DNA of 64,000 nucleotides from Apodemus sylvaticus (GCF_947179515.1 NC_067477.1:120880062-120944061), one strand, 5' to 3'. Positions 1 through 11,435 are shown, counted from the stretch's first letter. Notes: a model not told the origin generated them from the letters alone. Made by a program: numbers and translations.

Positions 1-514
1 GTGTGTCTGAGGGGTGAAGGAAAGGGATGCTATTTCAAACTGATTTCCATCAAGGCAAAATATTGAAGGGCAGCCTGAAGCCCTTACTGGTGTTTTGGTT
101 AGTCCATTACAGCTTGGAAACTCTAAACGAGGCTGAAGCAGTGTTATTGATCATTTGTGATTGGGGTGGGGGGTATGTGCCCATGAATATGACTGAAGCA
201 GGTATTGTCATTTTCCTGGCTGAGACTGGTGTACCAGGGAAAGGTTTAAGGAGGATTTGGCCGTTAGATACCAAGTGACACACGGTGCTTATCAGGTCAG
301 GGAAGTGTCCTGAAATGAGGGTCAGACAATTGGACTGGAGTCTTCATTCTGTTGCTGTCCAGGGAGTCCACAGGACATGCCACTTAGGATTTTGGGGACT
401 CAATTTTTCCTAAAGTAAATGGAATTATATGTAGTGACTCCTAAAACTTAGCTTTAAAATATTCCATTGTGAGGTATAGTATTTATTTATTTGTTTGTTT
501 CTTTGTTTGTCATG

Positions 515-585
515 TTAGGGATTTAATGTGGAGTCTTGTGTATGCTAGGTGAATGCTCTACTACTGACTTAAATTCTCAAACATC
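515..585 (-). repeat. ID-like tRNA-derived SINE relic
   Basis: The segment reads like the reverse complement of a diverged ID element: the 'tatgctaggtgaatgctcta' stretch corresponds to the B-box half of the tRNA-derived core. A T-rich tract precedes it, as expected for an antisense tail. Confidence 0.45.
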
Positions 586-638
586 TTATTGCTTTGAAAA
601 ATCAGCAGTAAATAGTATTATTTTCTGTTCCGGTCTTG

Positions 639-819
639 TCTTTTTTTCCTTTTTCTTTTCTTTTCTCTTCTTTTTCCTTTCCTTTCCTTTCCTTTCCTCT
701 TTCCCTTCCTTCCTTCCTTCCTTCCTTCCTTCCTTCCTTCCTTCCTTCCTTCCTTCCTTCCTTCCTTCCTTCCTTCCTTCCTTCCTTCCTTCCTTCTTTC
801 CTTCTTTCTTCCTTTTCTT
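639..819. repeat. (CCTT)n microsatellite in a 181-nt homopyrimidine tract
   Basis: Every base from 639 to 819 is C or T. The core is a long uninterrupted CCTT array (about 708-795) flanked by less regular TTTC and CTTT runs. All frames across it are open, which explains the Ser-Phe-Leu-Pro and Arg-Lys-Gly-Glu open frames here. Confidence 0.97.
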
Positions 820-2580
820 AGCAAGGAGAGGAAGGGAGAGGGTAATTCCTGACAGGAGATACTGGGCTTTGGCGACTTTTTCTCATTTCTCTTTTCGTAG
901 CTCGAGTCCTTCCTCTCTGCTTCCCTTCCACCATCATCAGCGTCATCTGAGCCCCCTGGCTTTTAGGCTGAGTGTTTACAGTAGCAATGACGAGGTAATT
1001 GAATGGGTAGTCATATTTTCTGGCTTGCAGTGTATTCATTTTGAAACTGAGTGTTTGAAGGCGTTGAGAAACAGAGGAAGTGTGCTTGTTAATGCACGCT
1101 GCCCGCTCTCCTCCTTGGCAGCTGCCCAGTTATTTAGCGGCAGATCACACACAGCCCATCAGAATGTAGCATACGACATAGTTACTCACACAGTCACTCG
1201 CCAAAGCAGTTCAGAATCATACCCCAGCCCCCCCCCAAAAGGATTGGCATTGGCATTTAACTTTTCAAAAGTTTAAGCACAAGTTAAAAACTCTTGAGCA
1301 CTTTCTCAATGGAAATCTTCCACTTCTCTCCGATGTTATTTTATTCTTCCATTTCAGGTCAAATATTGTTGACTTGAAGGACATGTTTTGCAGTTTATCT
1401 TTACTGAAAAGAGATCACTTAGCAAATTTATAAAGCGTGATCCTTCAAAACCAGAAAAGCTAAAAAAAAATATTTACATCCTTTGGTCTCTTATGGGCTT
1501 GCTCTTGCTGGTGTAATATAATTTTATTATTTATAAAGAGTAGTTTTCTAATTTATTTTCTTCCCCTGTGTACTTTTTATAGAAGGTCATACATCTTTTG
1601 GCAAATATAAGACTTATGTATGGAAAAGTAGTATAATTTGAAGAAAATTTAAATGCTCATAGAGTGCTAACAAACCGGCTTTGGCTTGCTATATTTAAAA
1701 GTACTAAAGGGGTTTTCCCACCATGCTTTTCTAAGGAATCTCGGTTTCCACTGCCCTTGTGGCCTCTGTCATAGAGCTCCCCGCTGCTGCTGTATAGGGA
1801 TGCAACCAGAGACGGTATGTAGGAGAGCAGATGCTGTGCCCCAGTGGCAGTTGGTATGCAGAGTTTATCTTAAGTTCAAGTTTGTGGATCCCTGCCCCAA
1901 GGAGCCAAAGCAATCCAAAGAAAATAACACAAAGTTCACAGTTAGGATACCTTTAACGAAATGAGCCACAGTAGACAAAATTTGTAACATTTTCTTGGTG
2001 ATTTACATTTCTCTGAATGAAGCGGAACAAATCTTACCGTCCCCCAACTTCTGCAAGAAGGAAACGGGGGCAGACAGTTAAGTGCGCTGGCTTTAGACAC
2101 ACAAGCCAGCTGCTAAGCTCACAGTGGAACTATCATTCTATGGCGTCTGCATGTTTGCTTCCCTGGAGTCTGACTTCAGGGCATCAGAGGGTTAGGGAGA
2201 GAGGTGGGAGACCAGAGAGGGAGGAGGAGTGGGAGTGTATAGATAAAGGAGGGAGATGGAGAAAATTGAATTAGTTGAGCCTAGTACTTAAAGGCCAGAA
2301 TCTTGACTTCAGTATAGCCATGCTCTGGGTCTGTACGCTCTCTGGTCCCAGGTTATCCCAGCCACTCCAGCCAGTCACTACCAGACATTGCAGCGCAGTG
2401 GAGCAGGCCCTGCCTTTCCATGCTGGCACTCTGTGCTGTCTTACTACGTGCTGGGCTGGCAGATGTGAGTGGCAGCAGGTACTTCTCTGCTTCTGCAGTG
2501 GTGAGGAAACCTCACAACCTCTGCCCATGAGTATGCTACAGGAGAATCAGGAAGTAGAATTTCTACTTCATGAGACTTTA
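820..2580. other. Unannotated intronic sequence
   Basis: No exon or clear mobile element was recognised. Some short frames are open, such as 2275-2667, but they lack family resemblance and splice signals. Confidence 0.5.
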
Positions 2581-2593
2581 AACGTAAGGCCTC

Positions 2594-2682
2594 TGGGCTG
2601 GGGCTATAGTTCAGGGGCAGAATGCATGCTTAGAGTGCACAAGGTCCCGGCAACACAAAATAAGTAAATACATAAACAAACA
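2594..2682 (+). repeat. ID-like SINE
   Basis: It starts gggctggggctatagttcag and continues with a recognisable A-box/B-box core (caaggtcccggc). It ends in an A-rich tail (acacaaaataagtaaataca). It is diverged from the ID consensus. Confidence 0.65.
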
Positions 2683-2955
2683 TTGAGGAACAGAGCTAGG
2701 CCTCTGTGGTGGTGATTTTCGGAAGCCACAGTAGTTCTCTAGCACAAAGTCACCATGGGCATCATCCTAGGTGGGTGGAGTACAGAAGATTTACAACGAG
2801 CACACTGTCTTATACTGATTTGTTCCCAGCGACAGCAATGTAATCTCCGCTTCCCTCTTTCCTCCATTTCTTTCTCTTGAAAATGAAAACTTATTTAAAG
2901 TTGGTGGCCCAGCCATTTTCATTTAATACTGCTATGTTGATGGCTTCTTAAACCT

Positions 2956-2981
2956 TGTGTGTGTGTGTGTGTGTGTGTGTA
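2956..2981. repeat. (GT)n microsatellite
   Basis: About 13 uninterrupted GT units. Confidence 0.97.
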
Positions 2982-3352
2982 TTTTGAGTCTGACGAAAGA
3001 GGGGCTGAAGACTCACTGGCATCACAGACTGACTATCACAAAGACTGCCAAACTGCCATTTGGCTTAGGAAGAGATAGAAAATCAGCAGGAACAGCTCTG
3101 CCACCCCTTTATACTATGGTGTTTCTCTGAGTATTTAGAAAGAACCCTGGTCCCGTGAACATCCATTAGCTAACTATATAAACATATCTGACCATTTAGA
3201 AAGCATGTCCCTGTCTGTTACTTCATGCAAGAGAACTCATTGGTAGCAGCCATAATCTCCAGATGTGAGAACTAGGGCCATTTGTAGCTTGATTGAAGGT
3301 GACTTTAAGTAGCTTTGCATACCGTAGTGTAGAAGTACCGCCAGCGATCTCA

Positions 3353-3489
3353 TGCTGCTTCCTCTGACCATGTATTACATAATTATGCGTAAAGCAGGGG
3401 ACTAGGTTTTACACAATGAGCTGTCTTGAGTTGCTTCCTCTGAGCATATAATTATGCATATAGTGGGATATTGGGTTCTACATGATGAG
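3353..3489. repeat. Diverged tandem duplication, two units of about 60-70 bp
   Basis: Both halves share, in order, tgcttcctctga, cataattatgc, a G-rich ggga stretch, gggttctac or aggttttac, and atgagc. The units are roughly 3353-3421 and 3432-3489. The second has lost a few bases near tgtattac. Confidence 0.75.
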
Positions 3490-4510
3490 CAAACCTTAAA
3501 GCTACTGCTCTAGGGAGGAGATGAAAAAGATGCCTATAGGACCCCAGACCGCAGTAGATCATCTGAGCAGGAGTCTGGACAAGAGAGGAAGCATTGCTTC
3601 CAGCTGGCAGAGGATGTTTGGAGAGAGAAGGCATGTCCCTCTATAGCTCTCTGCGTAGCCCACTGTGCTGTCTCCCCTCCTCAGCGTATTATCACAGTGT
3701 ATTATCAGTGGACACGGCCTGCTTGTTGACTGACATGGGCAAGGAAGCTGTAAACATTGTAAAGTCTTCTTATATGAATGAGTGAGGGGCAAGGGGAGTT
3801 GGCGTGGGGAGGAAGAATTTTAGATCTCATCTGAAGACAGATTTGCAGGTGGTTTGGGGGAACTGGAAATAGTTTGACTTAATAATGAATGACGAGTCTG
3901 ATGGAGATTGATTGGCTTGAGGCTGTGGAGTGCCTTCAGGTTTGGGCTTAGTATATTTGGACTTCATTCTTACTGCACACTACCGAAGCTCCTCAGAAAG
4001 GTGATACTGATACCTGTTAATCATTTTGAGCAAGAGAAAGAGATCTGCTCACTGTTTCCAGGTGGGAAGGCAGTGTTGTTGGAGGACTGCTTTCTAAGCG
4101 AGAGGTCTCCCCAGGCTCTTCTGTTCACCTCATGCTCTGTGTTGGAAACCTCCACACATCTCTTAGAACTCTTCCTGTGGAAGAAGATGCCTCTCCGTGA
4201 AGTGTGAAATAAATGGACATAACAGATCAGGGTGGAGAATCAGATATTATTTTTTTGAAACTTTGTTAGAAAACAGAACCATTCATTCTCTGCCAGCTGA
4301 ATCGTGTTGGCCTCCTGAGGCTCATTCATAAAAATGCCTCAGGGTCCTTCCGATTAGCTGGAGACTATATTTTATTCCCAATAAATTTTATGGAGGATAC
4401 CTTCTGGGTTTTAGAGGTGATTCATTACAGCAGTAAAAGAAAGTGATTGTCTTTCGTCCGGGTGATGTAGAATGCCTAGAAACTTATCAAAGAAACCACT
4501 CCAAAATATA
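3490..4510. other. Unannotated intronic sequence
   Basis: No exon or recognisable mobile element. The 99-codon frame at 3908-4207 shows no known domain. Confidence 0.45.
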
Positions 4511-4518
4511 TTTATTAT

Positions 4519-4850
4519 TGGCAGAGCATGGTGGCATTGAACCTTTAATTCCAGCCCTTCAGAGGCAGAGGCAGAGGCAGAGGCAGAGGCAGAGGCAGAG
4601 GCAGAGGCAGAGGCAGAGGCAGAGGCAGAGGCAGAGGCAGAGAGGCAGAGGCAGAGAGGCAGAGGCAGAGAGGCAGAGGCAGAGAGGCAAAGGCAGAGTC
4701 AGGGTCAGGGGCAGGGGCAGGGGCAGAGGCAGAGGCAGGTGGAGCTCTGTGAGTTTGAGGCCAACCTAATCTATATTGAGAACTGTGGGCCAGCCGGGGC
4801 TATACAGTGAGATCCTGCCTCAAATATCATCTATCTCTCAGTAAACAAAC
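4519..4850 (+). repeat. B1 SINE with internal hexanucleotide expansion
   Basis: The 5' part (gcagagcatggtggcattga, then tttaattccagcccttc) and the 3' part (ggtggagctctgtgagtttg, then aggccaacct, ggccagccggggctatacag, gatcctgcctc) are both B1. Between them the normal ggaggcagaggcagg segment is replaced by about 180 bp of AGAGGC-type repeats. An A-rich tail (aaacaaacaaac) follows. Confidence 0.92.
4558..4738. repeat. (AGAGGC)n array inside the B1
   Basis: The first dozen or so units are perfect hexamers. Then AGAGAGGC and AGGGGC variants appear, giving a homogeneous 5' half and a heterogeneous 3' half. The hexamer matches the B1 ggcagaggcag motif and presumably grew from it. Confidence 0.95.
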
Positions 4851-5094
4851 AAACATATCTTATTTTCTAATAATAAACACCATAATGTAGATTATTTCTG
4901 TCTTTATCTTAAATTATAGGGTACCCGTAAAGTGCTGATATTCAAAACCTTAGTTCATTTAACATATGTGTTGAATACATATTAGGTATCAGGGATGAGT
5001 TTAGGAATTAGAGATACAGCAGTGAACAAAAGAGGCAAAGTCCTTCCTCCTCTCCCATACCATTAACATACATGTACTGTGACATAATGTGCCT

Positions 5095-5425
5095 GCCGCA
5101 TAGATGAACCTTGAGGTCATTGTGCTAAGTGAAGTAAGCCGGTAAGTAAAGGACACGTTGCTTGTGATTCAGATCCTCTGAGGTATGTAGAGTAGTCAGG
5201 TTCATGGAGGCAGAAAGCAGCAGGGAGAGGCAGATCTGTAGGGAGGACAGAATGGGAAGCTTCTTTTTAAAATGAGGGTTGAGTTTTAGTTTTTGTAAGA
5301 TAAGGGCATCCTGGAGAAAGGATGCACAGCGATGTGAATGTCCTTGGATGTGTCGCTGTATGCATAGAATGGCTAAGGCCATTCAGTTTATGTGACTTGT
5401 ATTTTGCCATAATAAATACTAATAT
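5095..5425 (+). repeat. Old mammalian L1 3' UTR (L1M type)
   Basis: The series gatgaaccttgaggtcattg, gctaagtgaagtaagcc, gtagagtagtcaggttcatg, gcgatgtgaatgtcc and ttttgccataataaa matches the 3' end of ancient mammalian L1 in order. A GT tract follows where the tail would be. Confidence 0.82.
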
Positions 5426-5431
5426 GCAAAC

Positions 5432-5451
5432 ATGTGTGTGTGTGTGTGTGT
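5432..5451. repeat. (GT)n microsatellite
   Basis: About ten GT units directly downstream of the L1 3' end. Confidence 0.95.
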
Positions 5452-5454
5452 TGT

Positions 5455-5825
5455 GTTAATTAAATTTCTACTGCTGTGAAAGGATGCTGTGACCAAGGCA
5501 GAAAGCGTTTACTGAGCTTACAGTTTGAGGTGATGAGTCCATGACCATCATATTGGGGAGGGGAGCATAGCATCAGACAGGCAGACGCAGTGTTAGAGCA
5601 CAATGCTAGCACCAGGTGAGTTCATCTTGACATTCAAGCATGAAGCAGAGAAAGCTAATTGGGGATGGCATGGGCTTTTGAACCCTCAAAGCCCACCACC
5701 AATGACACACTTCCTCCAACAAGGTCACACCTCCCAATCCTGCCAAAATAGTTCCACTAACTTGGAACCAAGTATTCAAATACATGTGTTTATAGGGAGT
5801 CATTCTCATCCAAACCACCACATAG
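5455..5825. repeat. Rodent LTR-like interspersed repeat
   Basis: It has the rodent repeat signature: ctgctgtgaaaggatgctgt then gaccaag near the left end, then gcttacagttt, cacacttcctccaacaaggt, cacacctcccaatcctgcc and ccaaaccaccacat. I believe this is a MaLR/ORR-like LTR family but cannot fix the subfamily. Related copies lie at about 12830, 49985 and 60100. Confidence 0.65.
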
Positions 5826-6124
5826 ACTTCTGTTCTTTTTTTGTTTGTTTGTTTGCCCCTTTCTATATTTCCTCCATCCTCATACCTGTATTTAGTTATA
5901 AAAAAATAGTCTCCTATAAGAGACATATATAAAATGCTAGGTAGCAAAAAAAGCCATGGTAAAGAGCACAGGACAGAAAATGGGAAGGCTGGGCCATGGG
6001 TTACTGGTTTAGACAAGATTACTATGGTGAGATGATATTTGAGCAGAGACCTTCACTGAGCTCTAAGAGGAAACAGCACAAATATCATTGTCTGTATGAG
6101 CCTGCTTAAATAAAAAAATTAGTT

Positions 6125-6322
6125 AATACTTTCATACAACATGTTTTAATTGTATTCTTTCCCCTCCCTCAACTCCTTCTAAATCCCTTCTGTTTTCCTA
6201 TCCACCCAACTTTGTGTTCTTTATCTCCCTCAAGTCAATCAAACAAACAAAACAGAAAAAGCAACAACAACAACAACAAACAGAAACTGAAAGAGAAAAG
6301 ATAAAACAAAAGAAAAAAAGAA

Positions 6323-6355
<33 letters not shown>

Positions 6356-6810
6356 CACAAAATGACATTAATTTGTCTTGGCCAGCTACTTCTAGCCTGT
6401 AAGTCCTCCCTGGAGCATGGTTGACTTACCCAGTGACACTCTAAATAGAGAGAACTGAATTTTCATTTCTCCGTAGGTATAAATTGCAAATCGCTCCTTG
6501 GTTAGGAGTGGGCCTTTGTGTCAACTTTCCCTTTCCGTGCTGAAGTTTTGCCTGGTTTGAATCTGTGCAGGTCTAATGTGCGCTGTCACATTCTCTGAGT
6601 TCCAGTGCACCTCTGCCCTGTGACTGAATGTATCCTTGGAGCCATCCACCATCTTTGGCTCTTGCAATCTCCCACAGAGACTGTCTTGAGGGAGGAGGTT
6701 TGATAAAGGCGTCCTGTTTAGAGCTGAGTGTGAGCCTGTCTTTTTATTTCTCTCAGCTAGGAGAATGTTTATCAGTGGCCTTCATTCAATCTTGGTCTAT
6801 CAGCTAGGGT
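6125..6810 (-). mobile_element. Rodent L1 (Lx-like) 3' region, antisense
   Basis: Reverse-complement L1 3' sequence is recognisable in order: cccctccctcaactccttct, acccaactttgtgttcttta, a CAA/CA-rich stretch, cttggccagctacttct, cccagtgacactctaaatag, caaatcgctccttggttagg, gtttgaatctgtgcaggtct and tttggctcttgcaatctccc. The 3' end is on the left. Confidence 0.75.
6325..6354. repeat. (CA)n microsatellite within the L1 region
   Basis: About 15 CA units preceded by (CAA)n and A-rich sequence. Confidence 0.95.
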
Positions 6811-7104
6811 TCAGTTTTATGCACCTGTGTCAGGAATCAGATTAACGTCTGAAGAGCAGCCTTTTATTCAGAAAAGAGAAGCAAGCAAGTCTTGTCCTCT
6901 TGTGGAAAAATAAAGTAAAAGAAATGGCCCTGTGATTATGACAAAAGGAAACTTGGTGATTTGCACCACAAGTGAAGGGGATTCCCGTACAAATGCTCCG
7001 AGAACTGTGTCATCTATTGCTCGAACTCTCTCTGTTTAGGATAGGTCATGTGTCATTTTGAGGTAAGCTGGCTTTTAATATGAGTGTGTGTGATTTCTTT
7101 GTGA

Positions 7105-7125
7105 ATGTGTGTGTGTGTGTGTGTA
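7105..7125. repeat. (GT)n microsatellite
   Basis: A short GT run in a GT-biased stretch that begins near 7083. Confidence 0.9.
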
Positions 7126-7129
7126 GGTC

Positions 7130-8029
7130 AAAGGTAAGTCCTGGTTGAACAAGGAATTCATGGAAGAACATGTTAGTCAGAATACATAGAGGCAGCGAGT
7201 TAACATTAAGAGGTAACATCCAGAGAGGACAAGGTAGGTCATCTTTAGTTGGAGAGGAAGATGCTCAGGGCTGGGAAGGTGATGCATGTCCCTATAGTAT
7301 CACAAAGTGCATTTGTAGCCAGGGCAGGTTTTAAAAGCAACCTTTAGAAGTAGGAGGAGGTCTCAGCTGTTGACTCTATCTGCGAGAAAAGCTTGTGTGG
7401 TTCCTGGGTTCTTCTTAAGCCATACCTGGCCTGCTCATCAGAGAGAGGAGTGGGCTCATTGAGGCATTGGGTTAGGGAAGCCTAGAATAAATAAACATGG
7501 CGGCGGTGTGTTCTGTGCAATCGTGTAGACTACTTTGCAGAGCTTTCGGGGACTGCGGGATCTTCTGCGGTCTGGCTGCTTCACCTTTATTTTGACTGTG
7601 TCCCTTCATCCATGCTTGGTGCTCTACTTCTGCCAAACTGAGCCTTTGGGATGCCAAACGTTCCCATTCTCAGGTCCTCTGTGCCTCTCCGCTGAGTGCT
7701 CCCTCTACCCAGGCATGTCTTCCTCCTCGTGCGTTCTGCCTAGCCCATCACCTGTTTCTGTTTAGACACAGGTTGGGACAGTTTCAGTGTTTCGTGGACC
7801 CCCTCTTTGTTGGGATGTCTGTTTATTCACTGTACCTGGAGACACTTGGAAACAAAGTGGCTGTGTGCTTCAACCCTGTATTCCGGGAGCCCGCACAGCA
7901 CCTTGTTGTTGTGATGCTCTCTGGGGTTCATATGTCAGGGCCTGTGCCATGCGAACATGTAGAGAGCTGCCTTAAAGTAGTTCATGGATTCTAAGGCATG
8001 GAACAGCACAGAAGGAAAATGATCAGTAG
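7130..8029. other. Unannotated intronic sequence
   Basis: No exon or clear mobile element. It contains an isolated CG-bearing acatggcggcgg at 7497-7508. Confidence 0.45.

Positions 8030-8105
<76 letters not shown>
8030..8105. repeat. (CT)n microsatellite
   Basis: About 37 CT units with one TT interruption near 8051. It accounts for the antisense Arg-Glu open frame here. Confidence 0.97.
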
Positions 8106-8107
<2 letters not shown>

Positions 8108-8164
8108 GAAAGCATTTCATTCACCAAAAGATGTCTGAAAAAAAGCTTTCTCTGGTCTGGAAGG

Positions 8165-8245
8165 ATACCTTGGTGGGACAAAACTTACCTAAACTGGTAA
8201 GGCCCTGAATTCAATCCTATGAACTGGGGAAAGGGGAGGTATATG
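8165..8245 (+). repeat. Possible ID/B4-like SINE fragment
   Basis: The segment ggtaaggccctgaattcaat then cctatgaactgggg resembles the B-box half of tRNA-derived rodent SINEs. It is weak and diverged. Confidence 0.3.
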
Positions 8246-8670
8246 CCCCACAACACATGGGATACACTTTAAAACCAAGAGTACAGTACTTGCCAGTCTG
8301 GGCAAAACTATAGCTCAACTTCTAGACCCTTGGAGCAACCACCCCTCCTATGGAATTCCTGCCTGTTTCTCCTTGGTAAATACTGAGTCTTTTAGGCAGA
8401 CCTTTAAGCTCTGTCTTAAACAGTGTTATGCTGTTATTTTTTTTCCTGTTACACTTCTTGCCATTCGTTTAACCTGTGGGGTCTAGTTCAGGTGACCTAT
8501 GAACAGGCCTTGGGACCCTGGTATTTTAATCTCTCTGATTTCAAGTTCCAGGCTTTTAAAGTGATAGTATGCATGTTGACATTTGGGGACATCCTCAGGA
8601 TCAAGGGAGGAAGCAGACTGAAGGTAGACGTCCGCTTCCTGGATAGGAACTGTATGCTTTTCTGAAGAAG

Positions 8671-8818
8671 TTCTTCCTCCCCCTCTTCCCCTTCCTCCTC
8701 CTCTTCTTCCCCTTCCTCCTCCCACTCCTCCTCCTTTTCTTCTCCCTCCCCCTCCTCCTATCCCTCCTCCTCCCCTTCCTTCTCTTCCCCCTCCTCCTTC
8801 TCCTCCTCCTCCTCTTCT
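8671..8818. repeat. CCT/CTT-rich pyrimidine tract
   Basis: A stretch of 148 nt of C and T broken only by two single A residues. It is built of CTC, CTT and CCC units rather than a perfect motif. The complementary strand is purine-rich and reads as an Arg/Gly-rich open frame. Confidence 0.95.
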
Positions 8819-8835
8819 GCCATCTCCTCATCTTA

Positions 8836-11435
8836 TCTTATGAACTCCCTCCAGTGCTGTAGCGTAGAGGCTGGGTGAGGTACTCATGTGCTCAGAGCTC
8901 CTGGGCCTGGATTAGGCATGCTCCTTGTGGTAGTGGTCCCTTCATGCACTGACCCTAACAGCACAACAGGATCAAAAGAGAATGAGGAATTAATCTTTTT
9001 GATCCTTTTGCTGCTCCTGCAGGGCAGGTCTGAGTTTGCACAGAACACTGTCCTATATCATTATCCTGTGGTCTCCATGACACGCCTCTCTGCTTGGTCC
9101 ATTGTATCTTTGCGGGTTTCACTCGCTTATACAGGAAGTTCCTGGACGTTGCCAAGCCTGTTGGCAAAGGTGGATGAAGTCAAACAGTGTAATATGTTCT
9201 GGAAGCCAGAGCTGTGGTCAGGAGGAAAAGTCATCAGCCTGAAGAGATGGGAGCATCTCCAACAAGGACTGATTATTCTGCCTGCCCCTACTCTGCGCCC
9301 TTCACTCCGCTGCCGGCTTATAACTGCTAGGCTTGGAGGCTATGGCAGATTTAAGGATGTTGAGCATGAAATAGCTACTGTAAGACTTATATGATGCAGC
9401 ACATAACTACAGCATGTATTGGCACAGGAACCAGCCTAACATTTGCATCTACTGGCTGTGTCAGTATTTGTACCAGTTTTTAACGATCAAGGTACATATT
9501 TTTTTCCAAGTGGAGAATGAATTTGTGTATTATTGGAAAAACATTCTGGAATTAACATCGGAGAGGACGTGAAAATGTTTTTGAGGGTAGCCACACAATC
9601 ACCTTCCTGCTAAGCAGTGTAGGGAAATAAAATAACCACCAAATGAAGAGGAATAGTTAGGAAGTTTGAGATTCAGTTCCCCAAAGTTGTCTCACAAATT
9701 AAGAAACTGCAAGCACCAGCTGCCCTCCATTGCCAATATAGTGTGATGTTGCATTGACACACTTGTTAAAAGTTGATTTTTTTTAATTTAACTGAAGGAA
9801 TAGATGACTGCTCAATTTCATTATCTTGAATTTAGTCTCAGGCAGTAATTGTTGACACACTGACATGGTTACCTGTGCATTTTCCTGAGAGCCCACGGAG
9901 GGATGGAACAAAACAAGTTGATGCAACCAGGTTTCCTCACTCTGAAACCAGGCTCAGGATGCCTGAGAGACTCAAGAACAGTTGGTCCCACATTGCAGGG
10001 ACGTTCTGTGATTTCCTGGTGCAAAACCTTGGGCTAATTTTCATGGGGGTTTTTCTCTCTGAGAGGTAAGAGAGGAAAAAAGGGTAAATATCTCAGAGTG
10101 AGGAGAGTAGACCATTCCCCTTCCCCTGACAAATTAGGAAACATATTAGTACATTCTCAACTAAAATCTTACTTAGCAATATTAAAACTTGTCCCCCTTT
10201 GACACTATATTATCTGTTCCTTTCTGAAGAAAGCATGATTTACGAGCCCTCTGGATCTTCTTGTGGCATTAATAACATCTTGAGCCAGCTGTTTTATTGG
10301 GTGTACACAGAGGGTAATTAGAAACATCTGAAAATCCCATAGTATACCCACAGCACCATGACACTGAGCTAAAACGAAAAAAAAAAATCACTCCCAAGTT
10401 GTGTACTTGGTAGATACATGGATTTCTCATTAAACCAATTGCACTTTGTATGATATACCATTTTTCAAAGATAAGCCAAACTCTCTAGGCTGAAAATATC
10501 CCTTCATTGCAATATTCTCATGGCAGAAATCATGGCCTTATTTGGTAAAAGACCGATGACTCCACCGTCCATACGGTAATTATTATTTCCCTACTGTCAA
10601 ACTCCATCATATTATGGACCATTCTCTGCCAGAAGTATTTCTTCTTTTAACCTGGCAGGGGCTTAAGTTTTAGAATTCCAATGGAGCTCATTTAGGAAAT
10701 TAACTCTTAAAAGCGTCCTGTACTAGGGATCAGCAGTGTCCAATTTTTCCTAGCAGTTGATTCTGGAAATCAACTGGGATACAGGACCTTGGGCTTTGAT
10801 TCAGCTAGTGTTTGGAATCAGATCTGCTGGACTGGTGGTTGAGTTTTGAGTTGGAAGAATTTGGGGTAATACAGCAATAATGGCAGGGCCTTTCATCCCA
10901 GCTTTCCTTCCTTCAAGACAAAATGACCCGGTGGTAGCTGATGAATGAATAGTTCCTTTTCTTTTCATTCACAAATAGCAAGACCCTAAGGGAAGTCAAG
11001 ACCCTAAGGGAAGCTCATAGACCCTGGGCAGGCGAGCCTGGCTCTCAGTCAGAGGCACCCAGAGCCTCTATAGTAGATCTATCTTTGTGTGTCCTCTCTG
11101 GCTGTGCTTCCTGACCTGTGTGAAAGGGAATGCTTGCTGATCACTGATGGAATGTATATTTGGCTGGAGATTATTCACCACTTATGAAGCTGTAGAAGGA
11201 AAAGAGGATTGACCTGTGTGGGAACATGTACAGACTTTCCTTCCAATTCCTGTCTTCTTTATCTCCAAATCATAGTTCCCAGCCTGGTTAGACTGTAAAT
11301 AGTGGGAGTGGTTTCAAGATAGGGACTCTCGGCTTACACTCTGCGTGCCCTGCATCAGGATGTTTGGGCTTCTTTTAGGATGCATGTTTTTGTTAACAAG
11401 GCTTTGCCATGGTCGTTCCTCAAGTACTGTCCACC
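8836..11435. other. Unannotated intronic sequence
   Basis: No exon or clear mobile element. The 168-codon frame at 8888-9394 has no recognisable domain and no canonical splice context. A short hairpin (10754-10776) and an 18-bp tandem duplication (10979-11014) are listed separately. Confidence 0.5.
10979..11014. repeat. 18-bp tandem duplication
   Basis: Two adjacent copies of caagaccctaagggaag plus a final base, differing only at that base (t versus c). Confidence 0.95.

Noticed and set aside
536..1276. 246-codon open frame
   Set aside because: It is open because the CCTT microsatellite lacks stop codons in every frame. The flanks show no protein family.
2594..2682. tRNA gene
   Set aside because: The tRNA-like core is an ID-type SINE with an A-rich tail and no cloverleaf that I could complete.
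4443..4769. Arg-Gln repeat protein frame
   Set aside because: It is a translation of the AGAGGC expansion inside a B1 SINE.
8888..9394. 168-codon open frame on the + strand
   Set aside because: It has no recognisable domain, no splice signals fitting Ltbp1 phase, and sits in ordinary intron. A frame of this length in 64 kb read in six frames is not unexpected.
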